A stretch of DNA of 64,000 nucleotides, from positions 124,001-188,000 of the forward strand of contig NZ_JAAFKD010000008.1 in NCBI RefSeq assembly GCF_013299165.1, written 5' to 3'. A program made the position numbers and the translations under genes. Below the pieces are notes generated by a model. It did not search any database, was not told where the DNA came from, and saw nothing but the letters and a program-made list of their open reading frames with translations. This DNA comes from Microcoleus sp. bin38.metabat.b11b12b14.051 (lineage in GTDB: Bacteria; Cyanobacteriota; Cyanobacteriia; Cyanobacteriales; Microcoleaceae). Positions within the stretch are counted from its first letter, which is position 1, and every line of letters starts with the position of its first letter. This document shows, piece by piece, positions 9,190 through 18,740 of this stretch.

Positions 9190-12100
9190 TTTCCCAAGTT
9201 TTTATTAATGTATCAAAGTGATCGATAACTGTACTGGTATCTACTGGCTGAAAACCCAGTGCATTCCTGATTTCGGGCTTCAGCAAGTCCCGCTGAGGGC
9301 GTACAAATAAGAATTTTTGGCTCGCAACTAAGCGAACATCTTGAATAAAACAGATATCTTTAGCGCGATACAGCCTCGGTTCGGGTATCGCAGCAGCGGG
9401 ATATTCGCTTAGCTTCTGAGGATTTTGCTCGACAGGAAGCCAAGGTTTATCTGCGAGTGTTTCAGACAGTGTTTTGTTGGTGTTGCCAATTTGGGTATGT
9501 TTTAGTGCATCCCAATGCTCGACGATGTAGTTAAAAACCGCTATGCAAGCATCGGTTACTGCGCCTGTACCTGAACGGTTGGCTGTTTGAATTAGATTGT
9601 CAACACAAGCTACAATATCATCTGCACTCAAGGTTTTTCGCATACCCAAATTCTCGAAAAAGTCGAGCCAGAGTGGATAATCCTGCGAGTAAAATTCCAT
9701 GTCGGGAATAGCTGCTAAATTTCCCAGAATGTTGCGAATTACTTGACTTTCGGGATTGTAAATTAGTTCGGCAGAGCGCAATCTGCGATCGCCACAGCGT
9801 ACCAAACGCGCCTTTTTTAGCTCTTGCTGGAATGAAAAAGCATCTTCTCCCGCCTTTTCTAGTTCTTTGCAAGCCTCGCTCAGATTATCTCGAATCCACA
9901 CCAGCGCGATTAACTGTTCTTCCGGGGCAAACGACGCATATTCAGGCAACAAACACTCGCGAATTAGTCTAGCACGATTCAGTACCGGAACTTGCAAAAG
10001 TTGGAACAGTCGCAGCCATTCCCGGTTTTTGTCTGTGCGTAAAAGCCTTAGCGTACCTGCAATTTCCGGCGGTTCGTATCCGCCGCCAGGAAGGTAGACA
10101 TTTTCATCGGTGAGGGCAACTATTTCGTGGGATGTTGTGGGGTATATTGGAAGTTGACGCAGCTTATTGAGGCTATCTCCGTCGTAATTTGTTGGCTCAG
10201 AATCTGCCAGGAAGTTGAGGAGAGACGTATAATGCTGTTGGTGGTATGGTGGCAAACCTCGATCGCACCGCGAAGATACCGTGTCTAGAACATCTGGGCC
10301 TGTGAGAAAATAGACTAACAGATTTTGGTGTCGTTGAGCAAATTGGGCGATCGCACTTTTAAGCTTTGCCGGTGCTCGGACAAGTGTCACCCCAAAATAC
10401 TTTACAGCCTCGATCGTTTCCGCCGTAATATTATCACCACACAACAAAGGAGTGTCAACTTTTCCTCCTTTATAAAGCTTACCATCATTTCCCGGAACCA
10501 ACGGAACTTTCTTCAATTCCTCGACTGTTTCCTGCGACAGATATCTGTGGGAGATATTGAAAAAATAATTATAAACGAGAGTCAACCAATCTGCATTTGG
10601 TGGATGTTGTGCATCAGCTTGCCAATCACATTCCGACTTGGTTGAACTAATTACATGAACCAATTTCTTCGCTACTTCTGTAGCATTCATCTCTGACACG
10701 CCAATCATGTTATGTAGAGGCACTACATTGGTTAAATCTTGGTGTAAAAACCATTCTAGATGATTGGCAAATATCTGCCTTGCTGTATCCTCTGAAATGT
10801 AAATAGTTCCGATCGGGTTGTTACCAAATACTTGCAGAGTGTTGTTAGCGAGAATAGCTAAGGGTAAACCGCGCAAATCTCGGTGATTGTCGCTGATGCA
10901 ATAGCGCAGCATATGGGCAATCCACTGTCTATTTTGCAAGCTTGGTTTCGGTGCATCTTGCAACGGCACACCTAGCTGTTGGTTTTCGGTTAAGTGCTGC
11001 CGCAAGTTAGCAGCAGTGAATGTTGGCAAGGGCAAACCTGCATCTTTAAAAGCTGCCAAAATAGAGTCTGGTAATGGCGGTTTGGGAATGTCGATATTGT
11101 CGGCGCGCAGCGGTGCTAATAATTCGTCCCACCACTTTTTTGAGGGTAGATTTTTGACTGTCGGAGGCGTCACCCATCTGGTGTGTGACATCGCAGGCCC
11201 GCTGAATTGACCTTCAATTACAGCGTGTTCTACAGCCGATCGCACAACTGGCCTCTGATACAATAACTGTATGACAAAGCGGTGCAGTTCTTCGAGGGCT
11301 TTGCTGACAGTAATTTTGCCAACAGGCCAAAATCTGTAAAATTCCTCTGGCTGATACCTGCCGATATCTTGCACTAAATCAACAATTAAATTAACATAAG
11401 CGTGGGACAAAACGTGCTGCGCGAGTAGATGGTTCCAAATAGCTCTCGGTCGGTCTTTTCCAGTTTGTCCGCTGTCGCTGCTGAGGTTGTCGCGCGAACT
11501 ATTTAAGTTGAAAAAACCGTTAATATGAACGGGCAGCCCAGTTTCGAGGGGAAGCGGCAAAAAACAGTAAACTTTGCCGCTAACAGGTTGAGGATTTCCC
11601 TCGGTGCTCACAGCATTAATCCTCGCAGCAGCGCCCGCCCAAGGTAATACTTTTTCTTGGCTTTCGTACATTGCTTGTATGACTTTTGCCAACTCGCCAC
11701 CTGCGTCTGTGCGAATTAAACTGACTGTTCTCCAAGTTGATTTTGTATTGCGATTTCGGCTAATTGTTTCTATCTCATGGCGGTAAGAAACAGAGACTAA
11801 ACCTGCTGGATTATTGTGGCACAATTCCAGCAATTTGTCTGGTGTATCGGGAATAGCATTGAGGAGTTGTTGGCGCGATTCTTGTACTTCTTGCTGGTTC
11901 TGGGTGACAATTGCGAGAATTTCTTGTCTGGTTCCTTGGCTGTTGGCGGGAATTTCGTAAACTCTAATTTCCTGCACAGATTTCAAAAACAGCAGCAGTT
12001 CCTCACCGGAATTAATCAGTTCGTCTAGCAGTTCTTTGACGTTGGATTCGGTAAACGCTTGTTTGCGAATTTCGCTCTTTTCCGCGTGTTCTGCGGTTCT

Positions 12101-12691
12101 TAAAGGCAAGCGAAACAAAGTGCCTTGAAAATTTGTATCTCCTAATGGCAATCCTCCCGCTGCGTAGACTTGCATAAAATCGGGATATTTTTCGTACCAT
12201 TTAGTATTGACTAAATTCCACTCGCGCCCGGGTTCCTGTCGAGAAGTGCCAGGAATCGCTGCGCCGTGGGGGTCGAAAAAGATGATGCGATCGCGCGAAA
12301 TGAAGCTGGGATAATCTGTAACGTGATATATTGCGTTAAATCCGACGCCAAATCTACCAGTTTTCTGCAAGTCTCGCGCCTTCTCGCTTTGTCCCAGACT
12401 GCGAATGCTGTCAAAGTCTTTATCTGTAAATACGCGATCGTTGTAGACTAACATCGCCGGCCCCATGAGCTGTATCATGCGATCGTCAGGCAATTGTTTG
12501 ACCTGATGGTGGTGACGCCAATCCAGAGTAATTTCTACCCGCGTTGCTTTAGCATCGTCAGCATTTTGAATCAACTCTTTGATAATGCCAACGCCTTCGG
12601 GATAATCTCGGATAATCCCTCTCAACCGGGCGATTAAGGGTTCGGATTGGTAGAAAGACTTGCCATCAAGTTCGTTGTTGCTGTAAGTCAT
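9179..12691 (-). CDS. Sacsin-type (HSP90-like GHKL) ATPase
   Basis: A 1170-residue protein starting with a sacsin/HSP90-type ATPase domain. Seen: KELIQNADDAKA (Glu39, Asn43, Asp46, the Mg-ATP-binding N box), LVYNDRVF as the G1-like strand, and GRFGVGFNAIYHVTD (112-126), the sacsin signature in the lid/G2 region. The rest is a long alpha/beta repeat region with no further motif I can name. Family members act as chaperone-like ATPases, and prokaryotic relatives are large proteins of mostly unknown role, some suggested to belong to conflict systems. ATG at 12691. The next frame (8017-9189) overlaps its end. A small unknown gene lies upstream on the same strand (12900-13139). Function here is inferred only from the ATPase domain. 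Confidence 0.82.
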   Translation of the reverse strand: MTYSNNELDGKSFYQSEPLIARLRGIIRDYPEGVGIIKELIQNADDAKATRVEITLDWRHHHQVKQLPDDRMIQLMGPAMLVYNDRVFTDKDFDSIRSLGQSEKARDLQKTGRFGVGFNAIYHVTDYPSFISRDRIIFFDPHGAAIPGTSRQEPGREWNLVNTKWYEKYPDFMQVYAAGGLPLGDTNFQGTLFRLPLRTAEHAEKSEIRKQAFTESNVKELLDELINSGEELLLFLKSVQEIRVYEIPANSQGTRQEILAIVTQNQQEVQESRQQLLNAIPDTPDKLLELCHNNPAGLVSVSYRHEIETISRNRNTKSTWRTVSLIRTDAGGELAKVIQAMYESQEKVLPWAGAAARINAVSTEGNPQPVSGKVYCFLPLPLETGLPVHINGFFNLNSSRDNLSSDSGQTGKDRPRAIWNHLLAQHVLSHAYVNLIVDLVQDIGRYQPEEFYRFWPVGKITVSKALEELHRFVIQLLYQRPVVRSAVEHAVIEGQFSGPAMSHTRWVTPPTVKNLPSKKWWDELLAPLRADNIDIPKPPLPDSILAAFKDAGLPLPTFTAANLRQHLTENQQLGVPLQDAPKPSLQNRQWIAHMLRYCISDNHRDLRGLPLAILANNTLQVFGNNPIGTIYISEDTARQIFANHLEWFLHQDLTNVVPLHNMIGVSEMNATEVAKKLVHVISSTKSECDWQADAQHPPNADWLTLVYNYFFNISHRYLSQETVEELKKVPLVPGNDGKLYKGGKVDTPLLCGDNITAETIEAVKYFGVTLVRAPAKLKSAIAQFAQRHQNLLVYFLTGPDVLDTVSSRCDRGLPPYHQQHYTSLLNFLADSEPTNYDGDSLNKLRQLPIYPTTSHEIVALTDENVYLPGGGYEPPEIAGTLRLLRTDKNREWLRLFQLLQVPVLNRARLIRECLLPEYASFAPEEQLIALVWIRDNLSEACKELEKAGEDAFSFQQELKKARLVRCGDRRLRSAELIYNPESQVIRNILGNLAAIPDMEFYSQDYPLWLDFFENLGMRKTLSADDIVACVDNLIQTANRSGTGAVTDACIAVFNYIVEHWDALKHTQIGNTNKTLSETLADKPWLPVEQNPQKLSEYPAAAIPEPRLYRAKDICFIQDVRLVASQKFLFVRPQRDLLKPEIRNALGFQPVDTSTVIDHFDTLIKTWENDI

Positions 12692-12899
12692 GGATGTTAC
12701 GTTCGCTTTCTACCTAATACTATACAAGCAAAGCGTAAATACAAGCAGGATTCCCACGGAGTACCCTACCCAAACAGGACTTATCCAACTAGGACAATTA
12801 GTAAGGTGCGTCATCTTAGTAAATCCTAGTTTTTTGTGCTATATCCAAAAATGACGCACCCTACAATTCTTAGCAACGAAGCCAACCATTTTTGTTGAC
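12692..12899. repeat. Intergenic with GGTGCGTC...GACGCACC inverted repeat
   Basis: Holds an imperfect inverted repeat (about 12809-12864) with arms AAGGTGCGTCAT and ATGACGCACCCTA. The same arm family recurs at 13183-13245, 13284-13351, 18450-18515, 43826-43905, 43917-43987 and 62807-62872. Confidence 0.75.
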
Positions 12900-13139
12900 C
12901 TAATCTCTATCAAAGAATGTGAGACGAAGTGCTGGTTTTCCACGGTAGTAAGTGCGACAGAACTGTACTTTCTGAGACTCGTATGCGTGGTCTTGGATCG
13001 TTCCTTGTGCATCATCGAGAGACATTTCACTCCAGTCAGGAGCGACTAACATAAGACTATTGTTAGCACTGAGTATTTCGTCTAGGTCATTCCAGGAGCC
13101 AATCCAGAGCATTTCCTTTGCTGTATTACTGAGACTCAT
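12900..13139 (-). CDS. Small acidic protein of unknown function
   Basis: A 79-residue frame with ATG at 13139 and an AGG-type ribosome site just upstream (TAGG). Composition is that of a real folded protein (several Trp, LDDAQGTIQDHAYESQKVQF, closing in RLTFFDRD), without transmembrane helix or signal peptide. I do not recognise the family. It lies upstream of and parallel to the sacsin-type ATPase, 208 bp away across an inverted repeat, so co-transcription is possible but not shown. Confidence 0.6.
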   Translation of the reverse strand: MSLSNTAKEMLWIGSWNDLDEILSANNSLMLVAPDWSEMSLDDAQGTIQDHAYESQKVQFCRTYYRGKPALRLTFFDRD

Positions 13140-13365
13140 CCTATTTACCTAAGTTGTAATTATCCCACAATTGCAGTTAAACCGTAGGGTGTGTCGCCAT
13201 CGACAATCCTTCATCAACAGCAACAATCTCATGGCGACGCACCTGTTTTTTTCTAGAGATGAGGAAACAAACCAACATTTTGGTAAGGTGCGTCGCTACT
13301 GGAAAAGTCTATTTTTATTGACAGATTTTTGGATGGCGACGCACCCTACGGCTACAGCTTTGAGG
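13140..13365. repeat. Two GTGCGTCGC-type inverted repeats
   Basis: Two members of the dispersed GTAGGGTG(C/T)GTCGC ... GCGACGCACC family lie back to back (about 13183-13245 and 13284-13351). They fill the gap between gltA and the small unknown gene. No gene is seen. Confidence 0.75.
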
Positions 13366-14511
13366 TTAAGATGAGAGTCTTTCCTCGATCGCAATATAAG
13401 GCTCACCGTGAGTACCCGTATAGATTTGAGTCGGGCGATAGATGCGGTTTGTCTCTAGCTGTTCCTTCCAGTGAGCTAGCCAACCTGCAACGCGGGCGAT
13501 CGCAAAAACTGGTGTAAACAAGTCTGTCGGAATTCCCATTTTCCGGTAAACTAGACCAGAATAGAAATCTACATTAGCATAAATTCCTTTGTGAGCTAAT
13601 TTCTCCTCAACTACTTCTTCCAACTTGACAGCAATGTCGTAATAATCATCGCGTCCGAAGTTGTCAAATAACTGTTCAGCTAATCCTTGAAGAATAGTTG
13701 CTCTCGGATCTTTCACCTTATAAACTCGGTGTCCGAATCCCATGATTTTGTCCTTGTTTTCAACACTCTTCTCGACAAAAGCCCGCACGTTTTCCACTGA
13801 ACCAATTTGCTCCAACATCTCAATCACTTCTTCATTCGCTCCCCCATGCAGAGGCCCCGCCAAAGTACCAACTGCTGAAGCAATCACCCCGTAAGGATCT
13901 GTCAGCGTCGAAGCTGTTACCATTGCTGAAAATGTAGAAGCATTGATGGTATGTTCCGCATGGAGAGTCAGACAAGCATCAAAAATATTAGCCAACAGCG
14001 GATCGGGTTCTTGCTCGTTGAGCATATACAGAAAGTTAGCCGAGTAGTTCAAATCATCCCTAGGCCGCACCGGGTCATTACCCCGCCGCATTTGCTGGAA
14101 CGCTGCTACCATTGTGGGAATCTTAGCTAGCAGCCGCACTACAGCTTCTCGAATGTATGCTGGGTTAGCCAGAGCTCGGCGCGAGTAAAATAAACCTAAA
14201 GCCGCTGCTGAAGCTTGTAGGGCATCCATAGGATGTCCTCTTTCGGGAAAGCATTTCATCATGTCGCGGATGCGATATTTGATCCGGCGGTGATAGCGAA
14301 TTTCATGCTCGAAAGCTTCTAGTTCTTCCTTTGTCGGAAGTACGCCCCAGATTAATAAATATGAAGTTTCCACAAAGGAACTTTTGAGTGCTAGTTCCTC
14401 GATGCTAATCCCGCGATATTCCAGCACCCCTTTTTGTCCGTCTACGTAACTAATACTGGACAAGGTGGCGGGAACACCTTCTAAACCTGGTTTGAATTCG
14501 CCGACGACCAT
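13366..14511 (-). CDS. gltA: Citrate synthase
   Basis: A 381-residue citrate synthase of the short (type I, CitZ-like) form, condensing oxaloacetate and acetyl-CoA at the entry to the TCA cycle. Seen: the substrate and catalytic His segments HAEHTINAST and GPLHGGANEE, GFGHRVYKVKDPRA, and the catalytic Asp in NVDFYSGLVYRKMG. The N-terminal VPATLSSISYVDGQKGVLEYRG is typical. ATG 14511 is well placed. Single gene with repeats on the downstream side. In cyanobacteria this step supplies 2-oxoglutarate for nitrogen assimilation. Confidence 0.96.
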   Translation of the reverse strand: MVVGEFKPGLEGVPATLSSISYVDGQKGVLEYRGISIEELALKSSFVETSYLLIWGVLPTKEELEAFEHEIRYHRRIKYRIRDMMKCFPERGHPMDALQASAAALGLFYSRRALANPAYIREAVVRLLAKIPTMVAAFQQMRRGNDPVRPRDDLNYSANFLYMLNEQEPDPLLANIFDACLTLHAEHTINASTFSAMVTASTLTDPYGVIASAVGTLAGPLHGGANEEVIEMLEQIGSVENVRAFVEKSVENKDKIMGFGHRVYKVKDPRATILQGLAEQLFDNFGRDDYYDIAVKLEEVVEEKLAHKGIYANVDFYSGLVYRKMGIPTDLFTPVFAIARVAGWLAHWKEQLETNRIYRPTQIYTGTHGEPYIAIEERLSS

Positions 14512-14735
14512 TGCGATACCGTGTTGTGTGAGTTGAATCTAATCAAATTACATTAGCAGAAAGCAAGAGAGTGTCACCGTCTTGACAAAGAATCATTCGA
14601 TCGCGACTCCGGCGTAAGGATGCTCAGAAACTGGCTTTTTCAACGGACTTGCCGATCGCACCCCTAGATATTTTAGCCCCTAAAACCCAGTTTTTGTGTC
14701 CGAGAAAGCGGGTAATAGAGGGCGCTTCCCGGTTT

Positions 14736-15230
14736 CTAGCAGAGCAAAAACTTGGGCCCACTCAGCCAGAACATTTGGCTGCGGCCGACTGGTGAGCCTG
14801 TTTCGGGGAGAATTAAGCCGATGATACCTGCTTTTTTGAGAATCAGCGTTTCGTGCGATCGCCCCCAAAGCAAAGTTTCAGCCCAATTGCCCAAATCTGG
14901 TTGGTGTCCCACCAAAGCCAAGCTGCTGTTTCCTGTTTCCTGCCACTGTTTGTACCACTTCAGCCAGTCGCCAATGTCTCCTGAGGGTGCCAGGGCGGCG
15001 GATTCTGCTATTTGGGAACTCAGATGCGCTGACAACAGGATTTGCGCGGTTTGCGAGGCGCGCAGTAGGGGACTGGCGACAATCAGATCGAACTGAATTT
15101 CGAGATTGTACAGGCGCTGGGCGACTTTCCGCGTTTTTCGCTCGCCCTCTTTAGTCAGCGGGCGTTCCTCGTCGGTTTCGTATTCTTCGGGTTCCGCTGC
15201 GATGCCGTGACGGACTAGATAGAGATGCAC
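14736..15230 (-). CDS. sixA: Phosphohistidine phosphatase SixA
   Basis: A 164-residue histidine phosphatase superfamily protein. Seen: the catalytic RHG in MHLYLVRHGIA (His8), the EERPLTKEG segment typical of SixA, Arg in SPLLRASQTA, and the second catalytic His in LVGHQPDLGNW. SixA removes phosphate from phosphohistidine on proteins; the target here is unknown. ATG 15230. It reads leftward like gltA, separated by about 220 bp that contain an AGAAACCGGG-type repeat shared with 21660-21730. Confidence 0.9.
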   Translation of the reverse strand: MHLYLVRHGIAAEPEEYETDEERPLTKEGERKTRKVAQRLYNLEIQFDLIVASPLLRASQTAQILLSAHLSSQIAESAALAPSGDIGDWLKWYKQWQETGNSSLALVGHQPDLGNWAETLLWGRSHETLILKKAGIIGLILPETGSPVGRSQMFWLSGPKFLLC

Positions 15231-15583
15231 TGTCGCTGTCCTTTTTGATAGTTGTGCGATCGCCCGCGAGCTTTGAAGTTTGGCGCGATCGACATTTCCG
15301 GGCTATTTTACAACTGAATTGACATTTGGCGCTGTCGTCTAGTTTACCGTCATCACAGGGGATTTAAGCCCCCACCTTTAGGTGGATTGTTTTTAGGCAG
15401 GGGCTTAAATCCCCTGCCTAAAAACTTCGCACTCCTTGCGTCAACTGTCAACTCTTCGACTCCCCTCGACTTCGCTCGGGGCAAGTCGCTCAGCGCAAGC
15501 TGTCAACTGTTAAGCTTCTCGGCTGTGCGATCGGTATTTCCCTGCTCTTGCTGGCATAAAAACCAGACCTACAAACTCCAGAG
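15231..15583. repeat. Repeat-rich intergenic region
   Basis: About 15355-15428 holds a complex palindrome built from GGGGATTTAAGCCCC, CCACCTTTAGGTGG and TTTTTAGGCAGGGG; an inverted relative lies at 52935-53015. About 15450-15515 holds TCGACTCCCCTCGACTTCGC and a CTGTCAACTGT heptamer fragment, both also at 31690-31790 and 52850-52930. No gene is seen. Confidence 0.85.
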
Positions 15584-16858
15584 TTAATGATCGTAAACAG
15601 GATTATCTTTAGGACTAATTAAATTCAGCAATTTATGCTTAATTTGAGCATCGAATACTTCCCATTTGTGCCTTGCATAGTCGCTGTTCTCATTGCCGCC
15701 GGAAAGAAATCCTACCGGAATTTCAAAACCTCCAGCTTGACTTCTGCCGCCTCCAAAAAAGCGTCCTTGAGCATCTTGACCGAAGGCTTCTTTAATGAAT
15801 TCGTCGGGGTCGAGAGTTAGTTTATTCGTTCGCAGCGAGCCGATTACTACTTCGATTTCTTCGTCTTTGTCGTGAACAATGGCGTAAACAACTGCTGTGT
15901 GTACGTTCTCTTCTGTTACTAGAAAGTCCGCTGCTTGGGGAATGGAATCGCGATCGTCATAACGGAGGTAGCCGATGCCCGCGATCGAGAAATTGTTCTG
16001 GACGATGCGGTGTTTGAGCGATCGCTCGATCGCATCCATCACCCATTTAGAACGAGACGACTGTAACACCGCATTCAGCAACTGCGGGTCATAAAATCGG
16101 CTCAAATAAGCCGCAGCTAAAAAATCCTCCTCCTGAGCTTGTCTGAGGGCGTTGGTATCCGATCGCAAACCGTGCATCAAAGCTGTAGCGCACTTGACGT
16201 GCTGGCTGATACTGCTGTCGAGAGTTAGCATTCCGGCCTGCAAATATTCGGTAAAAATCGTGGCTGTAGCGCGGATATCCGGGCGCAAATGCGTAAATTC
16301 TGCGTTGATTTCCCCCTGCAAACTGTGGTGATCGATCACTGCTGCGATCGGCACTCCAGCCCCTAAAATAAACTCAGTTAAGTTACAAGTCGTGCCTTGG
16401 TTGTCAATAAAAACACAGCCCTGATACACCGACAAATCCTTCGTTTTTGTCGTTTCCAGCGTCCAGCGCTGCAACGGTAATCCGGTTAATCTAACTAAAG
16501 CAATATTTTCTTGGTGGCTGAGGGCGCCGGCGTAGATCATCTCGCATTGAATATCGTACTGTTCGGCGATTAATTTGTAAGCCCAAGCGCTCGAAAGTGC
16601 GTCGGGGTCGGGAAAATCTTGTAATAATATTAACTGGCGATCGCCTCGGTGTCGATCGAACATTTGGCGCAATTGCTCGATTTTGCGATCGTGCAATTCC
16701 TCCCGCAGACTGGGGCGATTCTCTTCTAAAACAACTTCTACTTTGTGGCGCCGTTTCCCGGGCGTGCTGGCTGCGGGTACAACCTCGCGAACGGGGTCAA
16801 CCTCAGCTTCGCGATCGTCAGACATATCATCAGAATGGGTAGTAGGGTGCTCTTTCAT
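15584..16858 (-). CDS. DHH-family phosphoesterase (NrnA/RecJ-like)
   Basis: A DHH/DHHA1 phosphoesterase of about 424 residues, expected to cleave short oligonucleotides or phosphorylated nucleotides with Mn. Seen: motif I as DFPDPDALSSAWAY, motif II FIDNQGTT, motif III (DHH) in AVIDHHSLQG, and the C-terminal glycine-rich GRFFGGGRSQAGGFEIP of the DHHA1 domain. The first 60 residues are charged and probably disordered. The frame opens at TTG 16912, but ATG 16858 is the likelier start. It is a standard cyanobacterial gene; the exact substrate is not shown. Confidence 0.88.
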   Translation of the reverse strand: MKEHPTTHSDDMSDDREAEVDPVREVVPAASTPGKRRHKVEVVLEENRPSLREELHDRKIEQLRQMFDRHRGDRQLILLQDFPDPDALSSAWAYKLIAEQYDIQCEMIYAGALSHQENIALVRLTGLPLQRWTLETTKTKDLSVYQGCVFIDNQGTTCNLTEFILGAGVPIAAVIDHHSLQGEINAEFTHLRPDIRATATIFTEYLQAGMLTLDSSISQHVKCATALMHGLRSDTNALRQAQEEDFLAAAYLSRFYDPQLLNAVLQSSRSKWVMDAIERSLKHRIVQNNFSIAGIGYLRYDDRDSIPQAADFLVTEENVHTAVVYAIVHDKDEEIEVVIGSLRTNKLTLDPDEFIKEAFGQDAQGRFFGGGRSQAGGFEIPVGFLSGGNENSDYARHKWEVFDAQIKHKLLNLISPKDNPVYDH

Positions 16859-17065
16859 TGTTAAAAATTCACAATCTAATTCTATCAGGACTGGCGCGCC
16901 AAAAGCGCTCAAACCCGGTTTATTTTTAGGTGGGGCGGTGTCATACCCAATAAGATTGCTGGCGGGAAACCCGATTTAAGAGCGTAAATTCTGTGTTTAA
17001 ATTAACTATTTAACTCCAGACTATCGGGCGCGGCGACTGGGCACCGCCTCCAACTCCTAACTTTC

Positions 17066-17103
17066 GCAAAAAACCCCCGCGCTTGCTTGCGACAGGGGTT
17101 TAA
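17066..17103 (-). terminator. Intrinsic terminator of the HNH gene
   Basis: Read leftward, the stem AAACCCCTGTCGC pairs with GCGCGGGGGTTT and runs into TTTTTT. The stop codon of the HNH gene (17100-17102) lies in the 5' arm. Confidence 0.8.
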
Positions 17104-17597
17104 AGGCCGATTACATATTTTTGCCATTCTTTGTGCATACCACTCTTAACGTGTTTAGTCACTTCAAAATAAAGACCGCTGTGAGGTTTCCTCGGCGGAT
17201 AGCGCAGCAGCATTCCGGCTTCTTTTGGGGTGCGGCTGCCTTTATGGACATTGCAGCGCACGCAGGCTGTAGCGAGGTTTTCCCAACTGTCGCCTCCCCC
17301 GCGCGATCGGGGAATCACGTGATCTAGCGTCAAATCGTCCCCAGTATACCCACAGTATTGACAAGAGTGCGCGTCTCGATGCAAGATGTTCCGGCGGGTC
17401 AACGGAATATCCTTATAGGGAACTCGGACGTAATGCCGCAGTCGGATCACAGTTGGTAGCGGGAAGTTTGGCGCGATAAATTTCCCGTTATGTTCTACCT
17501 GTTCTGCTTTTCCTTTCAGCAACAAAACTACCGCTCTTCGCCAATTGGTGATGTTGAGCGGTTCGTAGGAGGCATTCAGCACCAGAACATTGCCCAT
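17100..17597 (-). CDS. HNH endonuclease
   Basis: A 165-residue HNH nuclease of the type found in nearly all cyanobacteria. Seen: a zinc ribbon made by CQYC and CVRC, and between them the ββα-metal core LTLDHVIPRSRGG with WENL and CNVHKGSRTP. The N-terminal NVLVLNASYEPL stretch is characteristic. ATG 17597 follows the upstream gap with no competing start. It is not next to a methylase or mobile element, so it is a housekeeping-type HNH protein of unknown target. A strong terminator follows it. Confidence 0.9.
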   Translation of the reverse strand: MGNVLVLNASYEPLNITNWRRAVVLLLKGKAEQVEHNGKFIAPNFPLPTVIRLRHYVRVPYKDIPLTRRNILHRDAHSCQYCGYTGDDLTLDHVIPRSRGGGDSWENLATACVRCNVHKGSRTPKEAGMLLRYPPRKPHSGLYFEVTKHVKSGMHKEWQKYVIGL

Positions 17598-17941
17598 TGT
17601 TGATTATTAAAGAGAAGATTTTTATCGATGCTAACACAGGTTCCAATTTAGGGGGGGCAGCCTCTGTCAGGGCAAGGCTCAACAAAAAACTGTGAAAAAC
17701 CGCACCTTTACCCTATCCTTCGCGCCCGGGCCCCTGTGGCTGCACCTAATTTCTGCCTTGGGTGCGTGTGGCGACAGGATTTTTCCCTAAGTTTAACCCC
17801 TTATGAGGCCAGTACGGGCGATCGGCAAAACTTTATAGAACCAATTTTATTTTTTTCCCTAAATGCCTAATCTTCCCGGCAAGCAGCCGTCTAACTTTTT
17901 AGAGTATTAGTAACCATAAATTAAAAAGCTTATCACTGCCC
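17598..17941. other. Intergenic with divergent promoters presumed
   Basis: 344 bp between the leftward HNH gene and the rightward COP23-like gene, so it must carry both promoters. I see no confident -35/-10 pair, no riboswitch and no gene. Confidence 0.4.
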
Positions 17942-18406
17942 ATGAAATTTCGGGTCTTAAAGTCAGTTTTTAGCGTGTCAATTATTGCCCTCGCAGCGCC
18001 GATTTTAGCAAACAGTCCCGCCTTTGCCCAAACCCCGTCATTTTTCTGTGGCGCTGCTGGCGGCCGCCCAGCGACAATTGCTGTCCAACAAGGCAAAAAT
18101 ATTCCGGTTATTCTGTGGCTGGCGGACAACTATTTTAATGAATCCGGAGAAGACACAATTACTCGCTGCACACGAGTCTCGGGAATTCTCAACAACTCAC
18201 AATCCCAAGGAAGCTGGGACAATACAGTCACAGCAGGTGCCTCTGGCAGCGGTCAACAAATTATTTGTGCAGCTAATCCTCAAGACGGTTCCTGTAGATT
18301 ATTATATCAAGTACCTAGAGGGCAAAATCCCGAACAAGCCCGACAAGAACTCTTACGAAGAGTCAAAAATCCTAATCTAAATACTTCGCCTGTTCAAGTA
18401 AATTAA
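17942..18406 (+). CDS. Secreted COP23-domain protein
   Basis: A 154-residue protein with a clear signal peptide (MKFRVLKSVFSVSIIALAAP, cleavage near AFAQ). The mature part matches the COP23 (circadian oscillating protein) pattern: FFCG at the start, VILWLADNYF in place of the usual ILxWxSxxF, TRCTRVS, GQQIICAA, and GSCRLLYQVPRGQNPEQA, with four Cys in family positions. COP23 itself was described as a membrane-associated protein with circadian abundance in a unicellular cyanobacterium; the biochemical function is unknown. ATG 17942. It stands alone. Confidence 0.8.
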   Translation: MKFRVLKSVFSVSIIALAAPILANSPAFAQTPSFFCGAAGGRPATIAVQQGKNIPVILWLADNYFNESGEDTITRCTRVSGILNNSQSQGSWDNTVTAGASGSGQQIICAANPQDGSCRLLYQVPRGQNPEQARQELLRRVKNPNLNTSPVQVN

Positions 18407-18740
18407 ACAGTTGACAGTTGACAGTTGACAGTTGACAGTTGATAGTATTTGTAGGGTGTGTCGCCATCGATAATCCCCAAAAAAAAGAGCGACAATCTCA
18501 TAGCGACGCACCGCACACACCATACAAACCATAATAGATGTGGCAAAAATAGCTAGGAACGGGCTCTTCGGCCCGTTCCACAAAATTTCTTTTCTGTGGA
18601 ACGGGCATCTTGCCCGTTGCAAAATTTGATTAAAAGCGACAATCTCATAGCGACGCACCGCACACACTACAAACCAGGACAAAAAAAATCCATCGGTAGG
18701 GAAACGGCATTGCCGTATCCGTATTTTCCCGGGTTTTTTA
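18407..18740. repeat. Heptamer run and two palindromic repeats
   Basis: A CAGTTGA heptamer run (about 18411-18442) is followed by a GTGTGTCGCC...GCGACGCACC inverted repeat and by an inverted repeat GGAACGGGC...GCCCGTTCC (18551-18625) related to that at 7908-7978. These all recur elsewhere in the window. No gene is seen. Confidence 0.85.

Noticed and set aside
9179-9200. Classical -1 slippery site (X XXY YYZ) for the sacsin frames
   Set aside because: GGGAAAA is present but is not in the needed phase for a -1 shift; the downstream frame is +1/-2, so coding-level -1 frameshifting is not supported.
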